64,000 nt of DNA from Pedobacter cryoconitis (GTDB lineage: Bacteria; Bacteroidota; Bacteroidia; Sphingobacteriales; Sphingobacteriaceae). A program made the position numbers and the translations under genes. A model generated the notes under the pieces. The model was not told where the DNA came from. It saw only the letters and a list, made by a program, of their open reading frames with translations, and ran no database searches. Location: positions 4,464,001 to 4,528,000 of the forward strand of contig NZ_CP014504.1 of NCBI RefSeq assembly GCF_001590605.1, read 5' to 3'. Position 1 is the stretch's first letter. Every line of letters starts with the position of its first letter. Positions 8,257 through 17,464 of this stretch are shown here, in pieces.

Positions 8257-8347
8257 ATTAAAAAAACACCCTGTAGTGTATTACTGGCATTAGGATCCTC
8301 GAAGAGGGAACGCGCGCCAGTAATACACTACAGGGTGTTTTTTTAAT
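8257..8347. repeat. Hairpin element E2: 31-bp perfect palindrome with conserved tip
   Basis: Arms at 8257-8287 and 8317-8347 pair perfectly over 31 bp around a 29-nt tip (8288-8316). The tip has CATTAGGAT, then a mini-hairpin CCTC-GAA-GAGG, then GAACGCGCG. It matches the reverse complement of the E1 tip at 28 of 29 positions, while the arms share nothing beyond the A/T-tract foot (CACCC preceded by A7; mirror GGGTGTTTTTTT). It sits 28 bases after the end of nadE on that gene's strand, so it could act as its terminator. Confidence 0.9.
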
Positions 8348-8375
8348 CCGGGTGGAAAACCCCACCCTTTCACCC

Positions 8376-10013
8376 TTAAGCTAAATACTTCCCAACAATT
8401 GGCATTCTCCTCCCACTCCCAAAAGCCTTTGGAGAAACCCTTAAAATAGGCGGAGTCTGATACCTTTTAAACTCCGCCCCATTCACCATTTTAATAATCC
8501 TTCTCACTAACCCCTCCTCATAACCCATCGCAATAATATCCTTAGAACTCTTCTTCAACTCAATAAACTGAAAAAGGATCGTATCCAGCGTATCATAATC
8601 AGGCAGCGAATCAGAATCCTTCTGGCCCGGTCTTAACTCCGCTGAAGGCGGCTTAACAATCGTATTCACGGGAATAACGACCTCATCCTTATTTATATAT
8701 GCTGCCAGCTCATAAATCTGAGTCTTATAAACATCACCAATCACCCCAATCGCACCACACATATCGCCATACAAAGTACCATACCCTACTGCACACTCAC
8801 TCTTATTTGAAGTATTCAGTAAAATATAACCAAACTTATTAGACATTGCCATCACCACAATTCCCCTGCTTCTCGCCTGAATGTTCTCTTCCGTCAAATT
8901 AAAAGGCAAACCCTTAAAAGCACCTGCCATCATACTATCAAAAGCATCCGCAGCTTCCGCAATAGAAATAACCTCGTGCATACACCCAAAATTCTCCACT
9001 AAATCCAGTGCGTCTTTAATAGAATGATCCGAAGAATACTTGCTCGGCATCAAGACCGCCATTACATTCTCCGCACCCAGTGCCCGGCAAGCCAACGCAC
9101 ATACAATCGCAGAATCAATCCCACCAGACAAACCTAATACCGCTTTAGAAAACCCGGACTTCACAAAATAATCCTTGATCCCTAACACCAATGCATCATG
9201 AATCTGAGCGATATCAGACATCGGCTGATGCACAAAAACATCACCCTCAATCTTTCCATCAGCAAAAGTATAGGTCTTCAGCTGCTCCTTGAAATAATCC
9301 ATTTCATCCAGCATATTCCCATCCTGATCAAAGACCATAGAACCACCATCAAAAATGATTTCCGTCTGTGCGCCAACCTGGTTTACATACAACAAAGGCA
9401 AATTATATTTCTTCGCATTATCTGCTAATACAACCCTGCGCTCATCATCATGCTGATAAGAAAACGGAGAAGCGGCAATATTAATCATCACATCTGGATT
9501 CTCTTTAATCAGTTCATCCATCGGATTAGAAACATATAATGGATTATTATTAATATTCCAAAGATCCTCACAAATCGTCAATGCAATTTTAACTCCTTTA
9601 AAATCAATACACTCAAAAGAAGTAGCAGGCTCAAAATAACGATACTCATCAAAAACATCATAATTAGGCAACAACGCCTTCCGCGCAATAGATTTAATCT
9701 GTTTTTCTTCTATAAAATAAGCCGCATTGTACAAATCTTTACCCGCTGCCTGTTCATTTCTGACCGGCAACCCGACAATACAGGCAATCCCCGTACAATG
9801 TTCAGCAATCTCTTTTCCCGCTTCTTCACAAAGAGAAATAAACTCTTCGAACTCCAGGAAATCACGCGGAGGATAACCACAAACGGCAAGTTCTGCGAAT
9901 ACAACCAGGTCAGCCCCATCAGCTTTAGCCAACTGGATATGCGCTATTATTTTTTTTATGTTCAGCTCAAAATTACCAATATGGTAATTCAGCTGCGCTA
10001 ATGCTATCTTCAT
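8376..10013 (-). CDS. nadE: Glutamine-dependent NAD+ synthase
   Basis: 545 residues: an N-terminal nitrilase-type glutaminase domain (1-270; triad Glu41, Lys112, Cys148) and a C-terminal synthetase domain with the ATP pyrophosphatase loop LGLSGGIDSAIV. The glutaminase releases ammonia for amidation of deamido-NAD+. The gene starts 6 bases after the stop of the upstream outer-membrane protein gene, so the two are probably cotranscribed. The 3' end has unusual strand composition: plus-strand bases 8461-8520 hold 24 C and 1 G. Confidence 0.97.
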   Translation of the reverse strand: MKIALAQLNYHIGNFELNIKKIIAHIQLAKADGADLVVFAELAVCGYPPRDFLEFEEFISLCEEAGKEIAEHCTGIACIVGLPVRNEQAAGKDLYNAAYFIEEKQIKSIARKALLPNYDVFDEYRYFEPATSFECIDFKGVKIALTICEDLWNINNNPLYVSNPMDELIKENPDVMINIAASPFSYQHDDERRVVLADNAKKYNLPLLYVNQVGAQTEIIFDGGSMVFDQDGNMLDEMDYFKEQLKTYTFADGKIEGDVFVHQPMSDIAQIHDALVLGIKDYFVKSGFSKAVLGLSGGIDSAIVCALACRALGAENVMAVLMPSKYSSDHSIKDALDLVENFGCMHEVISIAEAADAFDSMMAGAFKGLPFNLTEENIQARSRGIVVMAMSNKFGYILLNTSNKSECAVGYGTLYGDMCGAIGVIGDVYKTQIYELAAYINKDEVVIPVNTIVKPPSAELRPGQKDSDSLPDYDTLDTILFQFIELKKSSKDIIAMGYEEGLVRRIIKMVNGAEFKRYQTPPILRVSPKAFGSGRRMPIVGKYLA

Positions 10014-10019
10014 AATCTG

Positions 10020-10694
10020 CTAAAAGAATACCCCGAAATTTAAACCCACATAATGATTACGTACACTTCGGCCCGGAGCAGAAGAAATATCAGTAAATCC
10101 ATTATTAAATGTTAATCCTGTAGTAACACTTGTATTTCTTGCGACATCATATTCCAGTCCGGCACCAATAATCAGCCCCGCACGGTAAAAGTTTGTATTC
10201 TTCTTGATATGATCATCTTCTACAATGCTTTTTCCGGCAATTGATACATCTTGTCTTGCTCCGATATTAAAACCATTAGAGAGACCGAACTGTCCATACC
10301 AACGTACATCTCCTATCTTTTCAGTTTTCAACTTTAAAGTCAAAGGAACCTCCAGGTACTGCAACTTATACTTCAGATCGTAAGGTGTTGGGTTCGGATA
10401 AGCCGCAGCATCATAATAAGGACTTGGATTAATCTCTGTGGTTTTACCATTAATGGTTGTAATCGTCAATCCTGTTGAAAGACTATAGTTTTCTGCGAAG
10501 TTCAGGTCAGCCAGCAAACCATAAGAAAAACCCATACTAAAACCATTGCCTTTACCATTTTCAGGTTTAGCCCAGCCAAAAGTAGGATGTGCTGTTAAGC
10601 CAAGTCTGAAACCATAATAAGGATCAGCTCCTTGTTGTGCAAAAGCAGTAGTTGTTAAAAATGTCAGTAAAAGTCCGGCCAATATTTGTTTCAT
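10020..10694 (-). CDS. Outer-membrane beta-barrel protein (PorT/OmpW-like)
   Basis: 224 residues with a signal peptide (MKQILAGLLLTFLTTTAFAQ) and repeated amphipathic strands with Gly and aromatic residues, ending HYVGLNFGVFF, as usual for small outer-membrane barrels. I chose the ATG at 10694 because the signal peptide starts there; a second ATG three codons upstream (10703) is equally possible. A longer reading would overlap gldB on the other strand. It is divergent from gldB and upstream of nadE. Substrate or function unknown. Confidence 0.8.
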   Translation of the reverse strand: MKQILAGLLLTFLTTTAFAQQGADPYYGFRLGLTAHPTFGWAKPENGKGNGFSMGFSYGLLADLNFAENYSLSTGLTITTINGKTTEINPSPYYDAAAYPNPTPYDLKYKLQYLEVPLTLKLKTEKIGDVRWYGQFGLSNGFNIGARQDVSIAGKSIVEDDHIKKNTNFYRAGLIIGAGLEYDVARNTSVTTGLTFNNGFTDISSAPGRSVRNHYVGLNFGVFF

Positions 10695-10766
10695 TTGTAT
10701 CATATTTAATTGTAATGAGTGCTGGAGCAGCGTAAAGATAGTTTCAATCTTTTTTTGAAGCCGGCC

Positions 10767-10801
10767 TTTGCTGGTTTCCTCCCGTGATCTGTTTATATTT
10801 G
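10767..10801 (+). promoter_or_regulatory. Bacteroidota promoter of gldB, apparently leaderless
   Basis: TTTG at 10767-10770 and a perfect -7 box TATATTTG at 10794-10801, 23 bases apart. The ATG of gldB is at 10808, so transcription would begin at or next to the start codon. Confidence 0.65.
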
Positions 10802-10807
10802 TTATCA

Positions 10808-11839
10808 ATGAACTATAACGTTAAACATCTTCAAATCTATCTAATTTTTCTGTGTGTCGCCACATTTTTTTCCTGTAAACAGGCAGGGAAGCCCAACGTG
10901 GATGATATAAAGCTCGATATTAAGGTCGAAAGGTTCGATCAGGATTTGTATGCGGGAAAGAACAAAAAATTAGCAGAGGCAGATTTAATGCTGCGTAAAA
11001 AGTACAATTACTTTTACGATGACTATATCCACAGGATGGTCGGTGACAGAAGTTATAGCGATGCTGAGATCTTAACAACACTATATAAAGATCAGGCTTA
11101 TACCGATCTGAATCAGGAAGCAGACAGTGTATTCCGGGATATAAAACCTATAGAAAAGGACTTGACCCAGACCTTCAAATACATTAAATATTACTACCCT
11201 AAAACCAGGATTCCCCGGTTTATCTCTTTTGTTTCCGGTTTTGCCGTTCAAACCCCTATTGGAGACGGTTATATGGGAATCGGCCTGGACATGTTTTTAG
11301 GTAAAAACAGCAAATTTTACAGCGCGATTGTAAAAAGCGTTCCTTTATATTTATCACAGCGGTTCACGCCTGATTATGTGGTACCACGGATCACGGAGAC
11401 TTTTGCCAGAGAAGAACTCTTCCCTCAAAAAGATGAAGACCATTCTCTTTTAGCCAAAATGGTAGAGAATGGAAAGATTTTGTATTTCATGGACAAAGTA
11501 CTGGATGACAAAACTCCGGACACCCTTAAAATAGGGTATACAGCAAAGCAACTGGAATGGTGTAAAACCTTTGAAGGAAATATCTGGGCATACCTGATTG
11601 AAAACAAACTATTGTTTGAAACCGACAATCAGAAAATACAAATGTATGTGAGTGAAGCTCCTTTTACCCCTGGTTTAGGGGTGAAAAATGAATCTGCTCC
11701 CAAACTGGGCGTATGGATAGGCTGGCAGATGGTCAGAAAATACATGGCTGAAAATCCAAGGGTTACTTTGCAGGAACTGATGAAAGAGCCAGATCCGCAA
11801 AAGATATTAAATGGGGCAAAATACAAACCCAAAATTTAA
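10808..11839 (+). CDS. gldB: Gliding motility lipoprotein GldB
   Basis: 343 residues. A lipoprotein signal ends at Cys23 (TFFSC). The mature start VDDIKLDIKVERFDQDLYA and the internal RIPRFISFVSGF and GDGYMGIGLDMFLG segments are typical of GldB. GldB is a membrane lipoprotein required for gliding in Flavobacterium johnsoniae and is also kept in non-gliding Bacteroidota; its biochemical role is unclear. A frame extending upstream to 10784 was rejected because the promoter box lies there. The patatin gene starts 4 bases downstream. Confidence 0.92.
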   Translation: MNYNVKHLQIYLIFLCVATFFSCKQAGKPNVDDIKLDIKVERFDQDLYAGKNKKLAEADLMLRKKYNYFYDDYIHRMVGDRSYSDAEILTTLYKDQAYTDLNQEADSVFRDIKPIEKDLTQTFKYIKYYYPKTRIPRFISFVSGFAVQTPIGDGYMGIGLDMFLGKNSKFYSAIVKSVPLYLSQRFTPDYVVPRITETFAREELFPQKDEDHSLLAKMVENGKILYFMDKVLDDKTPDTLKIGYTAKQLEWCKTFEGNIWAYLIENKLLFETDNQKIQMYVSEAPFTPGLGVKNESAPKLGVWIGWQMVRKYMAENPRVTLQELMKEPDPQKILNGAKYKPKI

Positions 11840-11843
11840 AATT

Positions 11844-12644
11844 ATGAGGAAGAAAGTAGGACTTGTTTTATCGGGAGGCGGAATCAGAGGGATTGCTCAC
11901 CTTGGTGTTTTAAAAGCATTAAAGAATGCAGGAGTTACCTTTAGCCATATTAGCGGAACAAGTGCGGGTGCGATAGTAGGTGCGTTTTATGCTGCCGGAA
12001 TTGATCCGGAACATGCATTGGATATCTTTATTAAAACCAGGTTGTTGCGATTTGTAAGGCCATCTTTAGGTGCATTGGGCTTGGTGAGTATTGAACATAC
12101 CGAGCAATTGCTGATGGAATATTTTCCGGATAATAAGATAGAGAACCTCAAGATCCCGCTCACTATTGCGGCAACGAATTTTAGTGAAGGCAAACTGGTC
12201 TATTTTACAGCAGGACATTTAATCAAAGCTGTGCAGGCTTCCTCTTGTATTCCGGGGATCTTCAAGCCGATTATGATTGATGGAAAGATGTATGTAGACG
12301 GTGGAATTCTGAATAACTTCCCAATTGAGCCTTTGCTGAATAACTGTGATTTTATTATCGGGTCTTCTTGTAATCACTTAAAGCCTGTAGACGTAATGAC
12401 AAATATTACCGCTTTAATGTCCAGAGCAGGATTAATGTCTGTCAATAAGGATATGGAACAAAAATCAGCTTTCTGTAACCTCTTGATTGAGCCTAAGGGA
12501 ATGGGTGAAATTGGTACATTTGATATGAAGAAAGCTGAAACCATTTACTGGCTGGCTTATGAGGAAACACTGAAAACTATTCAGCACAATGAAGCTTTTA
12601 AAGAGTTAATCAAAGAGATTAACACGCCTGACGAAGACTTATAA
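11844..12644 (+). CDS. Patatin-like phospholipase
   Basis: 266 residues with the patatin signature: oxyanion-hole loop SGGGIRGIAHLGVL, nucleophile elbow GTSAG, and the Asp of the catalytic dyad in DGGILNNFP. Such enzymes hydrolyse acyl esters in lipids. There is no signal peptide, so it probably acts on the cytoplasmic face. I chose the ATG at 11844 because the upstream in-frame ATG lies inside gldB. Its stop overlaps the convergent comB stop within the palindrome TTATAA. Confidence 0.92.
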   Translation: MRKKVGLVLSGGGIRGIAHLGVLKALKNAGVTFSHISGTSAGAIVGAFYAAGIDPEHALDIFIKTRLLRFVRPSLGALGLVSIEHTEQLLMEYFPDNKIENLKIPLTIAATNFSEGKLVYFTAGHLIKAVQASSCIPGIFKPIMIDGKMYVDGGILNNFPIEPLLNNCDFIIGSSCNHLKPVDVMTNITALMSRAGLMSVNKDMEQKSAFCNLLIEPKGMGEIGTFDMKKAETIYWLAYEETLKTIQHNEAFKELIKEINTPDEDL

Positions 12645-13361
12645 ACTTGTTTTTAAAGCAACCAGCTGGTCACCTTCCAATACAGGGATTGTCTGGCAGA
12701 TATTAGTCTGTAAACAGAACTTCACATCTTCCTCAATATTCAGTGCAACCATGCGGTGGCTGTGAGATGATTTGTGGATATAGGCCCTTAGATCGTCCTT
12801 AGCCAGCAAATAAAGATCTTCTGCTGCTACACTTGCGTCATCATAATGCGTAAATCCACTGCGAAGCTGGTTCACTACTGCGCCTGCAAAGATGGTATCT
12901 TCCAGGTTAAACTGGTCCTTCCAGCCTGCGCAAAGCAATAAAACATCTTTTTCCTGAGTTTTAAGCCATTCACATAAAGCTTCTAAATTCAGGAAAGAAC
13001 CGATCACTACCTGACTGGCACGCTTTCTTGCTAAATGAAGCGCTTTTGTACCGTTCGTAGTCGTGAGCACAATTGTTTTTCCAGCCACTTTTTCGGCGGT
13101 ATAAGAAAACGGGGAATTACCGAAGTCATAGCCTTCAACTACTTCCCCGTTTCGCTCTGCTGCCAGCAAATAACCTTTACCTGCATAGTTCATGCATTCT
13201 TCGACCTGCGCTACCGGGATAATCGCCTGTGCACCATTGTCAATTCCATAAACCATGGAAGAAGTTGCTCTTAAAATATCAATCACTACGACAATACTAT
13301 TTTCAATAGCGTATAAATCAATAAGGGCAGGTGTCAAACAGACTTCTATCTTTCTTTGCAT
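12639..13361 (-). CDS. comB: 2-phosphosulfolactate phosphatase (ComB family)
   Basis: 240 residues with ComB motifs: VVIDILRATSSM, AERNGEVVEGYDFGNSP and TTTNGTKAL. The founding enzyme acts in archaeal coenzyme M synthesis on 2-phosphosulfolactate. Bacteria with this gene usually lack coenzyme M, so the natural substrate here is uncertain (a sulfonate pathway or another Mg-dependent phosphoester). It lies 19 bases downstream of gcvT on the same strand. Confidence 0.9.
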   Translation of the reverse strand: MQRKIEVCLTPALIDLYAIENSIVVVIDILRATSSMVYGIDNGAQAIIPVAQVEECMNYAGKGYLLAAERNGEVVEGYDFGNSPFSYTAEKVAGKTIVLTTTNGTKALHLARKRASQVVIGSFLNLEALCEWLKTQEKDVLLLCAGWKDQFNLEDTIFAGAVVNQLRSGFTHYDDASVAAEDLYLLAKDDLRAYIHKSSHSHRMVALNIEEDVKFCLQTNICQTIPVLEGDQLVALKTSL

Positions 13362-13380
13362 GGTCAGGGAGGGCGGCAGC

Positions 13381-14460
13381 TTATTTATAAAATGGGAACT
13401 TTACTACTTTTGCTTTAATGGAGGTATTACGGATGCTGATATAGATCTCATTTCCTTCTTTAGCATGTTCTTTCGTTACATAACCAATTCCTATTGCTTT
13501 TTGTAATGATGGGGATTGTGTACCTGAAGTTACTTTTCCGATTACGTTTCCTGCTGCATCAACGATTTCATAATCATGACGGGGAATACCACGGTCTATC
13601 ATTTCAAAACCAATCAGACGACGTTTAACACCAGCTTCTTTCTCTGCAAGCAAGGCTTCTGAATTGGTGAATGTTTTAGTGAATTTAGTCACCCATCCTA
13701 AACCAGCTTCAATTGGAGAAGTCGTATCATCGATGTCATTTCCATATAAACAGAAACCCATTTCCAAACGTAAAGTATCACGTGCACCTAAACCAATTGG
13801 TTTAATATTAAAAGCTGCACCTGCTTCGAAAACGGCATTCCAGACAGTTTCTGCATGCTCATTGTCGCAATACAACTCAAAACCACCTGCACCAGTATAA
13901 CCAGTTGCAGAAACGATCACGTTAGCTACACCAGCAAACATCCCTTTAGTAAATGTATAGTATTCCATAGAAGCCAGGTCAATATCAGTTAAGCTTTGTA
14001 AAGCTTCTGCTGCTTTTGGTCCCTGAACTGCTAATAGAGAAGTTTTATCAGAGATATTGTGCATTTCTACACCCTGTGTATTGAATTTTTGAATCCAGTT
14101 CCAGTCTTTTTCTATGTTTGAAGCGTTAACAACCAACATATAAGTTTTTTCGTCAATTCTGTAGATCAGTAAATCATCTACAATACCACCATCTTCATTT
14201 GGAAGATAAGCATACTGAACTTTACCATCATATAATTTTGAAGCATCATTGCTGCTTACACGTTGAATCAGGTCCAGTGCATTTTCACCCTTCAGGATGA
14301 ATTCACCCATGTGGCTTACGTCAAAAACGCCTACGGCTTTTCTAACTGTAGCATGTTCTGCATTAATGCCTTCGTATTGAACGGGCATATTGTATCCTGC
14401 AAATGGAACCATTTTGGCTCCTAATGAAATATGTTTCTCTGTTAATGCGGTATTATTCAT
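13381..14460 (-). CDS. gcvT: Aminomethyltransferase, glycine cleavage T protein
   Basis: 359 residues. Family motifs include [45 protein letters not shown] and [20 protein letters not shown]. GcvT moves the methylene group from the H-protein-bound intermediate to tetrahydrofolate and releases ammonia. No glycine riboswitch was seen in the short leader. The gene is at the head of a unit with comB. Confidence 0.97.
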   Translation of the reverse strand: MNNTALTEKHISLGAKMVPFAGYNMPVQYEGINAEHATVRKAVGVFDVSHMGEFILKGENALDLIQRVSSNDASKLYDGKVQYAYLPNEDGGIVDDLLIYRIDEKTYMLVVNASNIEKDWNWIQKFNTQGVEMHNISDKTSLLAVQGPKAAEALQSLTDIDLASMEYYTFTKGMFAGVANVIVSATGYTGAGGFELYCDNEHAETVWNAVFEAGAAFNIKPIGLGARDTLRLEMGFCLYGNDIDDTTSPIEAGLGWVTKFTKTFTNSEALLAEKEAGVKRRLIGFEMIDRGIPRHDYEIVDAAGNVIGKVTSGTQSPSLQKAIGIGYVTKEHAKEGNEIYISIRNTSIKAKVVKFPFYK

Positions 14461-14485
14461 GCGCTATTGCTCTTAAAATTGAGGG

Positions 14486-14493
14486 CAAAAGTA
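14486..14493 (-). promoter_or_regulatory. Putative -7 box for gcvT
   Basis: The minus strand reads TACTTTTG, a full match to TAnnTTTG, 25 bases upstream of the gcvT start. No clear -33 TTTG was seen. Confidence 0.45.
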
Positions 14494-14501
14494 CATAAAA
14501 A

Positions 14502-15704
14502 TTATCCATTTACTAATCGCTGATAGACATTCAGCATCCTTTGTGAAATAGTGGCCAGGTTATGATCTCTTTCTGCTGTCTTGCGGGCATTCCCGCCGAT
14601 TTCGCGCCACCGGTTCGGATGGGTGATACATTGCAGAATACAACGGTAAAACTCATCAGCGGTGTCCGCAATCAGGATATCTTTTCCATTTTCACAGTTC
14701 AGTCCTTCTGCGGCATAGGTTGTGGCAATAATACATTTCTTCATTGCCATGCCTTCAATAATCTTCACCCGCATCCCGCTTCCCGAAAGTAAAGGCACAA
14801 TCATGATCGCCTTGGAATTCATAAAATCAATCGCATCGAACACTTCTCCTTCTACCACCAGGTTATCGAAGTCATATTCATAAAAATGCTGCGGCATACT
14901 TTTACCGGCTACATAAAACCGGAGCTCAGAGCTGAGTTTTTCTATATCGGGCCAGATTTCTTCTATAAACCATTCCAGTCCTTCTTTATTGGGCCGCCAA
15001 TCCATCGCACCCAGGTGAAATAAAGTTGGGAAGCTTGTTTTGGACAGGTCAATCGTATATTTCTCAAAATCCAGGGCTACAGGAAATACTTCTATTCCTA
15101 CTTCACAGCCAAAAGAGAGGATGCTCTGCCTGTCGGGATTACTGATGGCAAAAATCTGGTGAAAGCGGTTCATCTGCCCGGTCTCATAGATTTTTAGCCG
15201 GCGTGCTAAAAACTGCAGGTATTTACGCCTTGGGGTAAACCGTTCAGAAGTTGCCAGGCGTTCCCATACATCAAAAACAATATTGTGTGCCCGGTAAATC
15301 AGCTTAGCTTTACTATAGCTTTTAACTACTTCCAGATAGGGTACTACAAATAACCCCTCGAACTGAATAATATCGAACTCATTTTCCCGGAGGATATTCT
15401 CCAGCAATTTTGCCGCATCGTCATCATAAAACCTGGAAACGTTGTAAGACTCATTGGAGAAGATATTGAAAAAAGCACCCCACAAATTAACCTCTGTATC
15501 CAGATCAAAAGAATGAAATTTGATCTGGTCATAAACCGGATCATAGATATCATCCACATCCACCCGGTGTTTATTGGTGTTGATACTGAACAAAGTAATT
15601 TCCACACCCAGGTTCAGCAATCCTTTCATCGTATTATAGACTACAATCGGATAACCACTGTTGGGAGGAAATGGGACTCTGTTGCTAAGTATAAGTGTTT
15701 TCAA
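14502..15704 (-). CDS. Glycosyltransferase, GT4 type
   Basis: 400 residues, GT-B fold. The N-terminal LSNRVPFPPNSGYPIVVYNTMKGL is typical of GT4 acceptor domains. The C-terminal half has DFEKYTIDL...FHLGAMDWRPNKEGLEWF, then SGSGMRVKIIEGMAMKKCIIATTYAAEGL with the nucleotide-sugar binding Glu. The start codon is TTG at 15704. No signal peptide, so cytoplasmic or peripheral. Sugar donor and acceptor cannot be told from sequence. It shares its strand with rnhB upstream (17-base gap). Confidence 0.9.
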   Translation of the reverse strand: MKTLILSNRVPFPPNSGYPIVVYNTMKGLLNLGVEITLFSINTNKHRVDVDDIYDPVYDQIKFHSFDLDTEVNLWGAFFNIFSNESYNVSRFYDDDAAKLLENILRENEFDIIQFEGLFVVPYLEVVKSYSKAKLIYRAHNIVFDVWERLATSERFTPRRKYLQFLARRLKIYETGQMNRFHQIFAISNPDRQSILSFGCEVGIEVFPVALDFEKYTIDLSKTSFPTLFHLGAMDWRPNKEGLEWFIEEIWPDIEKLSSELRFYVAGKSMPQHFYEYDFDNLVVEGEVFDAIDFMNSKAIMIVPLLSGSGMRVKIIEGMAMKKCIIATTYAAEGLNCENGKDILIADTADEFYRCILQCITHPNRWREIGGNARKTAERDHNLATISQRMLNVYQRLVNG

Positions 15705-15721
15705 TAAGGTGAAAATACGAA

Positions 15722-16333
15722 TTATCCCGCATTATCTACAACGAGAATTCTTTCCGGATCACTTATTGCAAAAGTTTTACGGTGATAGGGAGTCAGCCCA
15801 TGCACTAAAGCAGCAGAGCGGTGAACTTTAGTCGGATAACCTTTGTTGTTCTTCCATTGGTAAACAGGATATTCATCTGCCAGATTATCCATGTATTCAT
15901 CCCGGTGTGTTTTTGCCAGGATAGACGCAGCAGCAATATTTAAATATTTACCATCCCCTTTGATGACACAGCTATGCGCAATACCTGGATAAATTTTAAA
16001 CCGGTTTCCATCGATACTTAAAAAGCCAGGCTGCACAGTCAGTTTTTCAATCGCCCTGTGCATTGCCAGAAATGAAGCGTTCAGGATATTTATTTCATCA
16101 ATTTCATGGTTATCTACAAAGCCGACAGCCCATGCAATTGCTTCTTTCTCTATAATTGCTCTTAGCGCTACCCGCTGTTTATGCGTTAGTTTTTTCGAGT
16201 CATTCAGTTCTCCGGCAACAAAATCCAGCGGTAAAATTACTGCGGCTGCGTAAACAGGCCCGGCTAAACAACCTCTGCCAGCTTCATCGCAACCCGCTTC
16301 TAAAAATTCTTGTTGAAAACAGTTTAATAACAT
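15722..16333 (-). CDS. rnhB: Ribonuclease HII
   Basis: 203 residues with the type 2 RNase H signature: AGCDEAGRGCLAGPVYAAAV near residues 13-32 (catalytic Asp16, Glu17), LNDSKKLTHKQR, and AAASILAKTHRDEYM with the later catalytic Asp. It removes ribonucleotides from RNA-DNA hybrids. Its start is 22 bases downstream of the ABC permease stop. Confidence 0.96.
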   Translation of the reverse strand: MLLNCFQQEFLEAGCDEAGRGCLAGPVYAAAVILPLDFVAGELNDSKKLTHKQRVALRAIIEKEAIAWAVGFVDNHEIDEINILNASFLAMHRAIEKLTVQPGFLSIDGNRFKIYPGIAHSCVIKGDGKYLNIAAASILAKTHRDEYMDNLADEYPVYQWKNNKGYPTKVHRSAALVHGLTPYHRKTFAISDPERILVVDNAG

Positions 16334-16354
16334 CCTGTAAAGTTAAGGGATTTT

Positions 16355-17464
16355 TTAAACCAGTGTACCTGGAGATTTAACTTTAAAGGCATCACTTAAT
16401 CCGATAGCCATTAAATTAAAAGCATATACAGTCAGCATAATCGCCATCCCAGGCAGAATCGCCAGGTAAGCTGCATCCATCACAATATAGCCGTAGTTTT
16501 CTTTGATCATCCCTCCCCAGCTGGGCATAGGTGGCTGTGCGCCGAATCCAAGAAAACTCAGGCCGGTTTCCAGTAAGATGGCAGAAGCAAAATTGGCAGA
16601 GGCGATCACCAGTACAGGGCCTGCAATGTTGGGTAAAATATGACGCGTAAGAATACGGAAAGTTGGAAAACCTAATGCCCTGGCCGCTTCTACAAACTCA
16701 GCTTCTTTAAGCGCCATTACCTGTCCGCGGACTAACCTGGATACGTCTACCCAGGTAGATAAGCCTACTGCAATAAAGATCTGCCAGAATCCTTTTCCTA
16801 AAGCAAATGAAATAGCAATTACTAGTAACAGCGAGGGTAAGGACCAGATTACATTCATCAGCCAGCTAACTACTGAATCTGTCATGCCCCCGAAATAACC
16901 GGCCATTGCCCCCAGACTTAAACCGATACTCATAGAGATGAGTACGGCCAGTAAACCTACTGATAAAGAAACCCGGATACCCAGAATGAGGCGGCTCAGT
17001 AAATCTCTTCCATAGCCGTCTGTACCTAACCAGAAGGTTTGCTGGTAAAGATGTTGCTTTAAATAGGATTGATGATTAACAGGAAGCCGGATACTGCTTT
17101 CAGCAGCTTCTTCGTCATCGCCAATATATTCTTTGATCCACAAATGGTTTCCTGCGATTCTGTAGCCTGTAATCGGGATGCTTTTGAATTCAGCTTCTTG
17201 CCCGTATAGCATTTTCTCCAGGAAATTTACTTTTCTGAAATCCGGGTTCTGACTAATGACCAGAAACTGAAATGATCTGCCCGGTTTTTTATTGCTTAAT
17301 TGTAAGTGCATGGTATTGGCCATTGGTGTCTGGTCGGGCGTAATCAAATAGCCCAGTATACCCATCACCAAAAGCAAGAGAATAAACAGGAGTCCTCCAA
17401 CGGCAGGTTTATTTCTTTTAAACCTGCCCCATATTCTTTCTGAGGGACTCTTACTATTCTCCAT
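16355..17464 (-). CDS. ABC transporter permease, OppC/DppC type
   Basis: 369 residues. One N-terminal membrane helix (about 20-40), then a long extracytoplasmic stretch (about 45-150), then five C-terminal helices. The ATPase-coupling loop is EFVEAARALGFPTFRILTRHILPNI, as in peptide/nickel permeases. No partner permease, ATPase or binding protein is encoded in this window, so the rest of the transporter must be elsewhere. The ATG overlaps the stop of the upstream glycosyltransferase (TAATG). Confidence 0.9.
   Translation of the reverse strand: MENSKSPSERIWGRFKRNKPAVGGLLFILLLLVMGILGYLITPDQTPMANTMHLQLSNKKPGRSFQFLVISQNPDFRKVNFLEKMLYGQEAEFKSIPITGYRIAGNHLWIKEYIGDDEEAAESSIRLPVNHQSYLKQHLYQQTFWLGTDGYGRDLLSRLILGIRVSLSVGLLAVLISMSIGLSLGAMAGYFGGMTDSVVSWLMNVIWSLPSLLLVIAISFALGKGFWQIFIAVGLSTWVDVSRLVRGQVMALKEAEFVEAARALGFPTFRILTRHILPNIAGPVLVIASANFASAILLETGLSFLGFGAQPPMPSWGGMIKENYGYIVMDAAYLAILPGMAIMLTVYAFNLMAIGLSDAFKVKSPGTLV

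Noticed and set aside
14461-14501. Glycine riboswitch before gcvT
   Set aside because: The leader is too short and lacks the aptamer motifs.
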